NCBI GenBank assembly: GCA_905221605.1
Contig: CAJNDS010000509.1
Span: 1-64,000, forward strand
Reading direction: 5' to 3'
DNA: 64,000 nt
DNA from: Symbiodinium natans
Taxonomy: Eukaryota; Sar; Dinophyceae; Suessiales; Symbiodiniaceae
Shown one piece after another: positions 55,001 to 64,000 of the stretch; the stretch's first letter is position 1; each line of letters begins with the position of its first letter. The notes beneath the pieces are model-generated. The model had not been told where the DNA came from. It made no database searches and was given only the letters and a program-made list of their open reading frames with translations. The position numbers and the translations under genes were made by a program.

Positions 55001-57307
55001 CACGCAGACATATCGCAAAGGTCTATGAGGGTTTCCGAAAAGAGGTAACCACGATAGACCCTATTTGATAAGGAACTTCTTACATGAAATCGCCCACAAC
55101 ATAGAAAGGTACCCCTTTACTTTCGGAAATCCTCATATAGGTTTGGGATTACTGAGACTACGGCTCTGGGAACTTACGCTCGTCCATGTCCTGGACTGTC
55201 AAAAACTCACCCTCGATCTCCATCACCTCTTCATTTATGTCTTCAGATATTCTCTTGCAGCGCTTGATGAATTTTTCCTGCAAGACACCAGGCACTGATC
55301 AGCAGTGTCTTTCGTAAGCTAAGTACATGGTATTCTTGTTGCACACACAATGCTGTCCACGCTGTAGGCTGCTTTCTCGAAGACGGCAATGACTTTGTCA
55401 CGGCCTTCTGATAGATCTTCCCACATCTTTCTCCACTCTTCACCGATGAGGTAGTCCCCATTGGCCCTTGGTTTGAAGACCCTCCTCAACCTTTGCTTAA
55501 TTGCTGCATCGGAAAGAGCTGGTGGGGGCACGGACATGAGCTCAGGCCAAACATCAACCACAAGGAGACCGTCAAGTCCTGCAGGGGCCCCTGGCTTGGA
55601 TGCGGAACTGGTATCCGTGTCTGTGCTTGAGCGGCGGGGTGTTTGCATCGACTCACTTTGCGTCATCACGGAACCTGTTGGGGTTGCGGGGAGATGGACT
55701 TCCGGGGCTGGAATTGCTGAAGTCTGAGGAGCTTGCACGGGCGGGCCTGTGCTTGCGGGAACGGCAGTTGTGGGTGCTGGGCCTGGCAAAGGACTGGTCT
55801 TGGGCGGGCCTGTGCTTGCAGGAGTTGTCGGGGCTGACAAAGAACCGCCTTGAACCTCGGCAGTTGTCGGGGCTGAGACTTGCAAAGGAGCGCCTTTGAG
55901 TGTCACATGTTGTGGTGAGGCCACTGAACTCGGAGCTTGTGCGGGTATGGGGGAAGAAGCGCCTTGGACCTCGGCTGCCATTCGGAGCGGGGTCGCTGGA
56001 CTCGAAGCTTGTGGGCCTGTGCTTGCGGGGGCTGTCGGGGCTGGGCTCATGGAAGCATCTCCACTCTTCAGGGCTGGCAAAGGAGAGCCAATGATCTTGG
56101 GAGGGTTGGCCATTCGAGGCGAACTCAGAGCTTGTGGGCCTGTGCTTGCTGGAGTTGTCGGGGCTGGAACATCTCCATTCTGAGTGGCTGGCGCAGGAAA
56201 GCTTGTGTTGGGGCGGGCCACTGAAATCTCTCCATTCTGCGAATCGGGCAAGCCTGGTGGCAGGTTGGCTGGGGGCAGCGCCTGTTTGGCATCTGGGGCG
56301 CTTGGCTGCGGGCGCAGCGGGCTTTCAGGCACGCCCAAGAAAACTTTCAGCGGTGAGCGGTGGCTATCACCATAGGCCCGATCCAGGAAGTCAGACATCA
56401 GATGGGACGCAGGCACTGTGAAGTGCTGGATCTGCTTCAGTGGCACATGCATCGCCTGGGCTGGCAGCGCAGAACCATCTCCATTTTGAGGGGGGGCCGG
56501 CAGAGGGGAGTTTGTGCTCGCAGGGGCTGGCTCTGTTTGATGTGGGACAACATTCACAGGCGAAGGGCCGAGGGTTTCAGTGGTAGCACTTGGCAGCTCT
56601 TGTGAAGCTTCCTGAGGGACAAGATATAGGGCCTCGACGGCAGCGCCTATGGAAGAAGGACTTGGACAACCAGACTCCACTGCCTGAGGAAGCTGGCCAG
56701 GGGAGTAGACCTGGGTAGCAGCCGTCGAGATTGCATCATCTGCCTCCACTTCCTGCCCAGTCTCCTTACGCATCTCCTCAACCAGCGTGTCAGCTAATGC
56801 AAGGGTCTGCGCATCCTGCACATCCAAGAAATCTTGGCACATCTTTTGTGCCTGATCACCAGTCATCGCGAAAAACTCATCCTCAGCCTCTATGGGTTGG
56901 GAGGGGTCGAGATCTGACAGGCTTTTCTGGAGTTTCGAAACGAGGGTGTTTAGCAAAGCCTCACTAGACCCCCCCGCCATAAGAGTCTTGGCTGGTGGGA
57001 CCCCATGTACCATGTCCTCCGTCATACACACATCTCGTGGCTGTGCATCATGGGGCCACTCCCCTGGGTTCTGAACCGTCACGAGCCCATGCACCTCTCC
57101 CCCATGCCCATGATAGATGCACTCTTGCTTCGCAGAAGTTTTTGAATCCTCCTCCACCTGAACAAAGCCCCACACAGCATTTCTTTGAAGCACACACACA
57201 CACACACAGAGACAACAGCCAGGAGCCTTGAAAGCCGCAGAAAGCATTAACTCTCGAAGCTCTTCATCCGGCATAGTGTCATACTCCAAGAGTTCCTGCT
57301 TGATTTC
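52007..57307 (-). CDS. Pro/Ala/Ser/Thr-rich multi-exon gene, probably continuous with the transposase exon
   Basis: Hand-joined exons, 5' to 3': 57227-57307 (EIKQELLEYDTMPDEELREL), 55349-57157 (603 codons, long PTTPASTGPP-type linker, ends EEWRKMWEDLSEGRDKVIAV), 55178-55277 (EKFIKRCKRISEDINEEVME), 54911-55022 (LCDMSACRDCSILYMGEMRQ, Cys-rich), 54308-54370 (LSKYGEGWMYWVDTRVHGKL), 53757-54230 (IKRSLYQEAMEWDEEDKGQ), 53602-53714 (LQGRLESLQLNLNTVADEM), 52007-52068 (VFCLRLEDNRLVPTLTASLQ). Every junction preserves phase. Donors are GC, GT or GA and most acceptors are AG|G. The last exon ends in phase 0 with donor GTAAGG, and the transposase exon starts in phase 0. No enzyme domain is visible in this half. 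An upstream exon at 57476-57721 may belong to it. Confidence 0.6.
52070..53480. repeat. TTTATAGGG/TTTAGGG repeat field inside an intron
   Basis: Arrays of TTTAGGG, TTTATAGGG, TTATTATAGGG and (TTAGGGC) units; the last occurs about eight times at 53345-53400. On the gene's sense (minus) strand they read CCCTAAA/CCCTATAAA. Confidence 0.85.
53545..53589. repeat. Poly-C tract, about 45 bp
   Basis: Two C homopolymers of 26 and 18 bases are separated by one T, just 12 bases beyond the end of an exon (53602). Confidence 0.95.
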
Positions 57308-57324
57308 CTGAGAAGTATACTTTT

Positions 57325-57418
57325 AAACCCTAAACCCTAAACCCTAAACCCTAAACCCTAAACCCTTAACCCTTATAAACCCTAAACCCTATAAACCCTA
57401 AACCCTAAACCCTAAACC
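57325..57418. repeat. CCCTAAA/CCCTATAAA array
   Basis: About thirteen units, adjacent to the acceptor of exon 57227-57307; on the sense (minus) strand they read TTTAGGG. Confidence 0.9.
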
Positions 57419-57461
57419 AGGGCAGCTTCGTGTTTTGCAGTTTGGGTCTATTTAGGGAAAC

Positions 57462-57721
57462 TTAGATCAGGGCAAGAAGCATCGAATCAGTCAGGTTAGG
57501 GCACTGCAGGTGTGTTTCGAAAACCGCAAGCAAAATTCCACCCGGCCCGAAGACCTCTAGTACAAACCCAGACGCCTGCATTTCAACCTGCATGGCCGCG
57601 AAGTCAGCATCTGCTTCGAGTGACAAAGTCGCTTGCCTTGCGACATTGAGGCCACGCTCCAGCGTCTCAGAGCTCCACATGTTGCTTTGCAAGGCCATGG
57701 ACGGCTTGGGGGTGAGGCGCT
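57462..57721 (-). CDS. Small exon, possibly first known exon of the gene ending at 49470
   Basis: The frame RLTPKPSMALQSNMWSSETL, RQATLSLEADADFAAMQVEM, FVLEVFGPGGILLAVF follows a GTAG acceptor at about 57722 and runs to TAA at 57462-57464. If a GA donor at 57475 is used instead (after CPNLT), it joins in phase 0 to exon 57227-57307. GA donors occur elsewhere in the window. It is either a terminal exon of another gene or the upstream exon of this one. Confidence 0.45.
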
Positions 57722-57864
57722 ACGGGGCCTTAACCAGGGCTTGTTTGGGCAAATATTTTGGCGCACGCAGGACTGTTTTGGGCTCCTTGGGGTTCTTTTT
57801 CCGGGCTGCTTTGGGGCACTTTCACGGTTGCATTGGGCTTTTTCAGGACTGTTACGGTACATGA

Positions 57865-58190
57865 TCGAAGGTGTTGGGGGGGGGGGTACGGGTAATTACG
57901 CCCGTTGTTCGGGAAATTACGCCCGTTGTTCACGAAATTACGCCCGCAGAAATCGGCCCCAAAAACAGCAAATAAGCCAAAAGTACACACAGAAAACTGC
58001 CAATCAGAGAGGAATCCGCCTGCGGAACCCCCGCTCCATGAAGCCAAAGTGCCCCGCAAAAAGCCTGGCAAAGACCCTGTGACAGCCTATAGGAAAGCCC
58101 TACCAAGCCCAGATCAGGGTATGAAGACTGCCATTCAGACAGGAATCAAGCAGAACCCCTGCCCTCTATTGGCCTGAAAAGAACCCTACA
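57865..58190. other. Non-coding, with a short ACGCCCG tandem
   Basis: AATTACGCCCGTTGTTC is repeated about three times at 57893-57950, after a G11 run. No gene is supported; the open frames are broken by the tandem. Confidence 0.5.
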
Positions 58191-58315
58191 CCAACAAGCC
58201 CGACACACAAAGAGGCCCCTTTCCTTTACTTGCACCAGCGCAGCCTCGTAGCCACATGAAGGTTCGAGTTTCCATAAAGGTTCGAATTTCTAATTGCCAT
58301 AGCGGTTCGAATTTT

Positions 58316-59387
58316 TTAATTAAGCTCTGCGCCAGCGTGAGGCAAGATCTTCTTGAGATCATAAGGCAGCTGAAGTTTCTTGCTGCTTCTTGCGTAGTCG
58401 TAGACCCAATAGAGCTCGGAATCAAGGCATTGATCTTCGCTCGGAAGCCCTCTCAGAAGCTCAGGAAGGGTCCCTTGACTCGGGAAAACCTGAGCTATAT
58501 AGGGTTATAGGGTGTATAAGGGTTTAGGGCTCAGGGTTTAGGGTTTAGAGTTTGGGGCTTTTAAGGTTTAGAGGTACGGACATCCTGAAAGGTGGCCCTG
58601 CTCAGTAGCCCTTAGGGTTTTATAGGGCTCAGGGTTTAGGGTTTAAAGTTTGGGGTTTATCAGGTTTAGAGGTACCGACATCCTGAAAGGTGGCCCCTGC
58701 TCAGTAGCTCTTTCAGAACGTCTCACAACCGCACTATAAGATGAAAGTCCGAACTTCTTTGGGCCAAGGTCCTGGATGAAGTTGTTTGGGTTTGGGGGCC
58801 CTAATAAACCCTATAAACCCTATATACCCTATAGAAACCTTATAAACCCTAAGCCCTATCAAACCTAAACCCCAAACCCTTGTTCATTACGCTTGAAGAG
58901 GGAAAAATTTTTTTGGGGGGGTTTGGTGGAAGCGTGGAGCTTCGACTCCGAGGTACCTTGGGAAGGGCTTCCCTAAATGCTCAGCCTATAAAACCCTAAC
59001 CTATATAAGCTCTAAACCCCATACCCCAAACCCTAAACCCTAAGCTCCATAAACACTATATTATAAACCCTATAGTACTTGCTAGCCCGAGTTTTTGAAA
59101 CCCCAATCACAACAACGTGAGAGTAAACGCGTGATTGCATCCACTTCAACTAAAAAGCCTGCGGGAGGATCGGCCGTGTCTGCAGCAACTGCCGCTTCAT
59201 CTTCAGGAGCTTGCCAGCAAAACGGACTGGGTATAGCCTGACACAGAGCATGTCGGTATACACAGTCGTGGCTAGGTAGCTACAAATTCAATGCTTCGAG
59301 GTTCATGGGTACTTATATCCCCAATCATGAGTCTACACAACCTACTTAGAGGATTTATACATACACACACACACATATATATATATA

Positions 59388-59418
<31 letters not shown>

Positions 59419-61079
59419 TATGTATATGTATATGTATCTGTATATGTATATGTATAGTATGTCTATGTGTATGTATTAATGTATATGTGTATGTATGTAT
59501 GTATGTATGTATGTATGTATGTATGTATGTATGTATGTATGTATGTATATATGTATATATGTATATATGTATATATGTATATATGTATATATGTATATAT
59601 GTATATATGTATTTTTGTATATATGTATTTTTGTATACATGTATATATGTATATATGTATATATGTATATATGTATATGTATGTATATGTATGTATATGT
59701 ATGTATATGTATGTATATGTATGTATATGTATGTATATGTATGTATATGTATGTATATGTATGTATATGTATGTATATGTACCTATATGTACCTATATGT
59801 ATATGTGTGTATGTATGTCCCTGAACCTCCAAGTATGGTAGCAGGGAAGTGCAGCCTAGGCGCTGTGTAGATTTCAAGTGTTTCGAGCCATGCCATTTCT
59901 TTTGTCCAGCTGCGTTTCGATATCGAACAGAGGTTTGGATTGTCGATTTCAAGAACATCTTCTTTGCGCGGGACAGCGGTGAAAGGACCCCGATACCTAC
60001 TGAGCAGCTGTAAAGAACTGTTCTCTTCATGCAAGCGTGACCCAGCAGCTTCATCCAAATGGGTTGCTTGAAGACCTTAGCTAATTGGAACTCGTTCAGA
60101 CTGACGGCCTGGGGTGTAAAGGTTTTTATATAGGGTTTATATAGGGCTTATATATACAGGGGGGAACACTTCGTAAGTGCCTAATCACAAAAACCATCGA
60201 GCCAAGCCACGGCAAAACCCCGTCTTTCCAGTATTCTACGCATCCAGACAAACCGAGTTTGTAGATTGAGAGAAGACGAACCTGGCTGCTCTAGTACGTA
60301 AGCCGCCTCCACTGCGACGAGCAATAGAATCAAGAGCATTGCCCTGCCAAGCAAGGAATGAGGGTTTAGGGTTTAGGGTTTATAGGGTTTAGGGTTTAGG
60401 GGTGTAGGGTTTAAGGTTTAGGGTTTAGGGTTTAGGGTTTAGGGTTGAGGGTTGAGGGTTGAGGGTTTAGGGTTTAGGGTTTAGGGTTTAGGGTATGTGA
60501 CGCACATGGAATTTGCAGCAAGGCCCAAGGGGAGGGGAGTCTGTCACCTGGGTTGTAAAGAACAGGCCTGGAGGTCATTTTGTTCGCCAGGTACACTGAT
60601 CTTTTCGTTGGGTCGCCACCAGGCACAAGCAGGGATCGGCAGCTTGTCCCCACATTCGTCTGGACATACGTTGAACAACACAGGCCCAGGACGCAAAGGC
60701 CCTGACCCATTGCTAGGCTCATGATCATGGCGCAATGAAGCCTTTCTCGGATGTTCATTCAAACTTAGGAACTCTGTAGGATCATGATAGCTTTAAAGGC
60801 CTCTGTAAATTCGACAAAGCAACAGGAATCCGGCGCTCGTATTGATGTCGAGCGCACTGGCCTTGCCCTTCACATTATCCGTGGTATCACGGCGGTCGTA
60901 GCTCTGGTCCACTGCACCAGCTTCCCATCCCAAAGACCGCGCTAATCTAGCAACTCTGGCAGAACCTCCAAAAAGTTCTAGCACAACCAACTCTCTGGAA
61001 TGCCTGGGATCAGTCACAAGAGACATATGTCCGAGGAGGACGATGATCTCGATGAAGGCCTGGGCCCACTGGGCTGGCT
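58316..61079 (-). CDS. Methyltransferase-like protein (dinoflagellate family), six exons
   Basis: Exons, 5' to 3': about 60811-61079 ([17 protein letters not shown], then [20 protein letters not shown], a SAM-binding-like Gly loop with GWEAGAVDQ as strand 2), 60568-60741 ([36 protein letters not shown]), 60211-60343 ([21 protein letters not shown]), 59863-60075 ([37 protein letters not shown]), 59109-59237 ([20 protein letters not shown]), 58316-58489 ([20 protein letters not shown], stop). Phases match at 60568/60343 (GC donor), 60211/60075 (GT donor) and 59109/58489 (GA donor). The borders of exon 1 and the donor of the 59863 exon are unresolved. E-L-F-G-G-x-A near the start, C-S-S/T in the middle and EQPGSS later are the signature order I recall from this family. 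Catalysis is unproven. Upstream exons may be missing. Confidence 0.6.
58497..59060. repeat. Telomere-like repeats and duplicated spacer within an intron
   Basis: TTTAGGG/TTATAGGG units flank a duplicated segment GACATCCTGAAAGGTGGCCC (about 58577 and 58679), followed by CCCTATAAA units to 59060. Confidence 0.75.
59360..59812. repeat. TATG/TATATG microsatellite, about 450 bp
   Basis: Runs of CACACA, TATA, TATATG, TATG and TATATGTATG units lie inside an intron of the methyltransferase-like gene. Tyr/Met/Cys open frames across it are artefacts. Confidence 0.95.
60361..60495. repeat. TTTAGGG array in intron 2
   Basis: About eighteen TTTAGGG/TTGAGGG units end 18 bases from the acceptor of exon 60211-60343. 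They read CCCTAAA on the sense strand. Confidence 0.9.
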
Positions 61080-61164
61080 ATGTTGCACAAACAGGGGTCC
61101 CCCAAATTCTTGTCCTCAAAACTGTGTCCCCCGATCCCCACCCAGGACTCCGGTAGGTTCTTAA

Positions 61165-61300
61165 AACATTTACCATATATATATATATATATATAGGTTT
61201 AGGGTTTAGGGTTGAGGGTTGAGGGTTTAGGGTTTAGGGTTTAGGGTATAGGGTTTAGGGTTTAGGGTTTATATGTATATATATATATAGGGTTTGAAGA
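61165..61300. repeat. AT microsatellite plus TTTAGGG array
   Basis: TATATA run at 61171-61195, TTTAGGG/TTGAGGG units at 61196-61272, then a second TATATA run. Confidence 0.9.
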
Positions 61301-61426
61301 GGTTCCAACAAGGGTTGGTGCTCCCTGATATTTTAGGCTTGGCTTCAACCCTGAAACCCTAAAGCAATGAACCCTTTTATGCCCTCCACAAACCCTACAA
61401 AAACCCCCCCTTACCCCACACCCCCA

Positions 61427-61933
61427 CCCCCCCCCCCCCCCCCCTTCTCGTCCTCCTCCTCCCCTCCCCTCCTCCCTCCTCCCCTCCTCCCCTCCTCCTC
61501 CCCTCCTCCCCCCTCCTCCCCCCCTCCTCCCTCCTCCCCTCCTCCCCTCCTCCCCTCCTCCCCTCCTCCCCTCCCTCCCCTCCTCCCCCCTCCTCCCTCC
61601 TCCCCTCCTCCCCTCTCCTCCCCTCCTCCCCCTCCTCCCCTCCCTCCCCTCCCCCCTCCTCCCCTCCTCCCCTCCTCCCCTCCTCCCCCTCCCTCCGCCC
61701 CTCCTCCCCTCCTCCCTCCTCCCCTCCCCTCCCCCTCCTCCCCTCCTCCCCTCCCCTCCCCTCCTCCCCTCCTCCCCTCCTCCCCTCCTCCCCTCCCCTC
61801 CTCCCCTCCTCCCCTCCTCCCTCCTCCCCTCCTCCCCTCCTCCCTCTCCTCCCCTCCTCCCCTCCTCCCTCCCTCCTCCCTCCTCCTCTCCCCTCCTCCT
61901 CCTCCCCTCCTCCTCCTCCCCTCCTCCCTCCTG
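61427..61933. repeat. CCTCC polypyrimidine tract, about 500 bp
   Basis: C18 followed by continuous CCCCTCCTCCCTCC sequence with essentially no purines on the plus strand. Pro/Ser and Gly/Arg/Glu frames across it are artefacts. Confidence 0.95.
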
Positions 61934-61969
61934 CGGCCCAATCATTGAACCCCTCCCCCCACAACCCCC

Positions 61970-62290
61970 CAAACCCTAAACCCTAAACCCTAAACCCTAA
62001 GCCCTAAGCGCTAAGCCCTAAGCCCTAAATTCCAAACCCTAAACCCTAAACCCTAAAACCCTAAACCCTAAACCCCTTAGGGTCACTTGCAAAGGAATGA
62101 GTGATCTGCCGCCTGGAATGGCTTATAAACCCTAAACCCTAAACCCTAAACCCTAAACCCTAAACCCTAAAACCTATATAAACCCTAAACCCTAAACCCT
62201 AAACCCTAAACCCTAAACCCTAAACCCTAAACCCTAAACCCTAAACCCTAAACCCTAAACCCTAAACCCTAAACCCTAAACCCTAAACCT
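61970..62290. repeat. CCCTAAA arrays, among the longest and cleanest in the window
   Basis: 61970-62085 includes CCCTAAG and CGCTAAG variants. 62124-62290 is about 23 nearly perfect CCCTAAA units with one CCTATATAAA interruption. Confidence 0.95.
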
Positions 62291-62699
62291 TAACCGAACC
62301 CTTAAACAGCAATGGGTGTTGGGGGGAGGCCCCACACACAGCAGCACACGACACAAGCAAAGAAACAAAAACAACGAACAGGGCTCCAGCCAGGCAGGGC
62401 GGGTTGGGTTGGGGGGTGACCCCGCAACAAGGGGTGGGGAGTTTGGAGGGGTTGTGGAGCTACCGCCCTAAACACACACCCTCAACCCGGTTAGGGTCTA
62501 CAACGAACCTCTTGTCTTCCAGTCTTTGGGGTTTATATTTTAGGGTCTGACAATAAGGTTCAGGTTTTAGGGTAGGTAGGGTTTTGGAGGAACCCTGAAC
62601 CTGTTTGGGTTTGGGTATGGGGCCTTTATATAGGGTCCTATTTATGGCCCTATCCAAACTCTGTCGGGTAACCCTATTCTGTGAGCCCGAAGCCCTCAA

Positions 62700-62990
62700 C
62701 GTTAAGCCGGCCACACTACTTCCTGCCAACAAAGAACTTTGGGTGCTCCCAGCCACGCCAGTCTTCGAACCACGGTCTCGTACTTCAGAGGCATGCTGCA
62801 CGGTTTAGCCTCCATGGCATCCACTGGGCCCATGTCAGATCCCTGCAACATATGTTCCTCCGGCCACGCAGGGCCATGCATACGGTGTCTGCTGCCGTGT
62901 ATGTCGCACACAGCCCTCTCACTTTCTCTCCTACATCTAAACAGAAAGCTGCGCCCCAGCTGAGCATGCGGCCTTTGCAAACACATCAAA
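62700..62990 (-). CDS. Weak exon candidate
   Basis: Minus-strand frame containing MGPVDAMEAKPCSMPLKYET and VVRRLAWLGAPKVLCWQEV, protein-like but without clear splice borders. The plus strand is also open, so this is tentative. Confidence 0.2.
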
Positions 62991-63109
62991 CCAGACCAAA
63001 ATCACATGCCCCAGCAGACAGGCAGTTTTATGGGCATACTTGGAGGTTCAGGGTCCTTAGTGTAACCCATAAGCGTAGCACCCGCACATAAGCCCCTTAA
63101 ATACCCTTA

Positions 63110-63780
63110 GGGTGAACATAGGGCTATATAGGGTATATAGGGTTTATAAAGGGTTTAGGGTTTAGGGTTTCGGGTTTAGGATTTATAGGGTTTATAGTTT
63201 AGGGTTTATAGGTTATAGGGTATATAGGGTTTATAGGGTTTAGGGTTTATATAGGGTTTATAAGGGTGTAGCCTAAACCCTAAACCCCTCAACCCTAAAC
63301 CCGAACCCCTATAAAACCGATAAACACCCAAACCATATATTATATAACTACACTTACAAATGAGGTTACCAAGTACTCTGAACCTCCAAGCAAGGATTCT
63401 CCCTCCTATAAGGGTTTATATAGTCTGTCGGATTATAGGGGTCGACATTTATAAGGGTTTATTATCTAGGGTTTGTAAGACCTCGTTTCAAGAGAAGCTT
63501 GATCTGAAACCCCACAAGAGGAGCTGAAGCTCAAATGCGACTTAGTGGCCTTCGGCCCTACTGTATCAAAATACAAACTCTATAAGCGCCTAAACCCCCG
63601 TGTAGGGTTTACTGAAGTAGTGGTTTGTGTAGGCCAACTGGGTTTTCGGCATCTTCGGCTTTCATACCCTAAACCCCTATAGACCCTATAAACCCTATGA
63701 ACCCTAAACCCTTAACCCTTATAAACCCTAAACCCTTAACCCTTATAAACCCTAAACCCTATTATAAACCCTATAAAAGC
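63110..63780. repeat. TATAGGG/TTTAGGG and CCCTATAAA repeats with spacer
   Basis: TTTATAGGG units at 63115-63270, opposite-strand CCCTATAAA units at 63270-63320 and 63666-63780; the spacer between shows no supported gene. Confidence 0.8.
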
Positions 63781-63819
63781 CCTGCGCAAGAGCAAGGGTG
63801 CAGGGGGGGGGGGGGCGCA

Positions 63820-63902
63820 CCTGTCTGCGTTGAGGCCACGTCTTCACGAAGCCCATATCGGATTTGCTTCACAAGGCCAGGCCTTCGCGGCATCTCCCGT
63901 AC
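63820..63902 (-). CDS. Short exon candidate
   Basis: After CTGCACAG, the minus strand reads VREMPRRPGLVKQIRYGLRE DVASTQ without a stop, about 26 codons. The composition is exon-like, but no partner exon is known and the window ends nearby. Confidence 0.3.
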
Positions 63903-64000
63903 CTGTGCAGGCAAGCATGATGGACCGGCGTGTCTTAGTAAGTTCTCCTGAGTGTGCAAGGGCAATCTGTAAGGTGGCTTCCTGTTTCCTGCGATGCCTG

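Noticed and set aside
59391-60054. Long Tyr/Met/Cys and Tyr/Ile/His frames
   Set aside because: They are translations of the TATG microsatellite; only the part beyond 59863 on the minus strand is an exon.
61262-61972. 236-aa Gly/Arg/Glu frame and 193-aa Pro/Ser frame
   Set aside because: They come from the CCTCC polypyrimidine tract; no codon bias or splice context.

Overview
The window looks like nuclear DNA of a dinoflagellate, possibly Symbiodiniaceae-like; the species is not determinable by eye. The evidence is: plant/dinoflagellate-type telomere units (TTTAGGG/CCCTAAA) scattered through most of it; intron-rich genes whose introns use GT, GC and GA donors and usually end AG|G; genes lying in long unidirectional runs; and proteins of families that I recall as highly repeated in dinoflagellate genomes. 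No rRNA, tRNA, CRISPR array or bacterial-style operon was seen.

Layout. (1) 1-21.4 kb: a run of plus-strand multi-exon genes encoding a Ser-rich partial protein, a Q/G-repeat protein, an unknown protein, a basic coiled-coil protein with SUMO-like sites, a complete C5 cytosine DNA methyltransferase (9631-11380), a 544-aa unknown, a protein with a methyltransferase-like C-terminal fold, and a long BED-finger/transposase-like gene (15771-20449). This block is saturated with the strand-biased word GGGTCA, about 125 plus-strand copies by hand count. (2) 21.4-30.5 kb: three damaged copies of a Pro-rich repeat element around an intact MFS transporter gene (26584-28013). (3) 30.5-48.2 kb: looks like pure degenerate telomere repeat, but short GC-rich islets between the arrays read as small exons. 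A plus-strand chain ends at a terminal exon at 42705, and a minus-strand chain ends at 43266, so the two are convergent. (4) 48.2-61.1 kb: minus-strand genes. A triplicated about 430-bp segment lies at the 3' end of a TNP2/CACTA-like transposase gene. That gene joins in phase to upstream Pro-rich exons up to 57.3 kb. A second minus-strand gene (58316-61079) encodes a methyltransferase-like protein whose exons are separated by telomere repeats and a TATG microsatellite. (5) 61.1-64 kb: a 490-bp CT tract and telomere-like arrays, with only weak exon candidates.

The whole window therefore reads as two opposed gene clusters meeting near 43 kb. Telomere-like repeats act as intron and intergenic filler. 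Exon joins were worked out by hand from splice signals, reading frame and phase; no transcript or database search was available. Functions are claimed only where motifs are visible.
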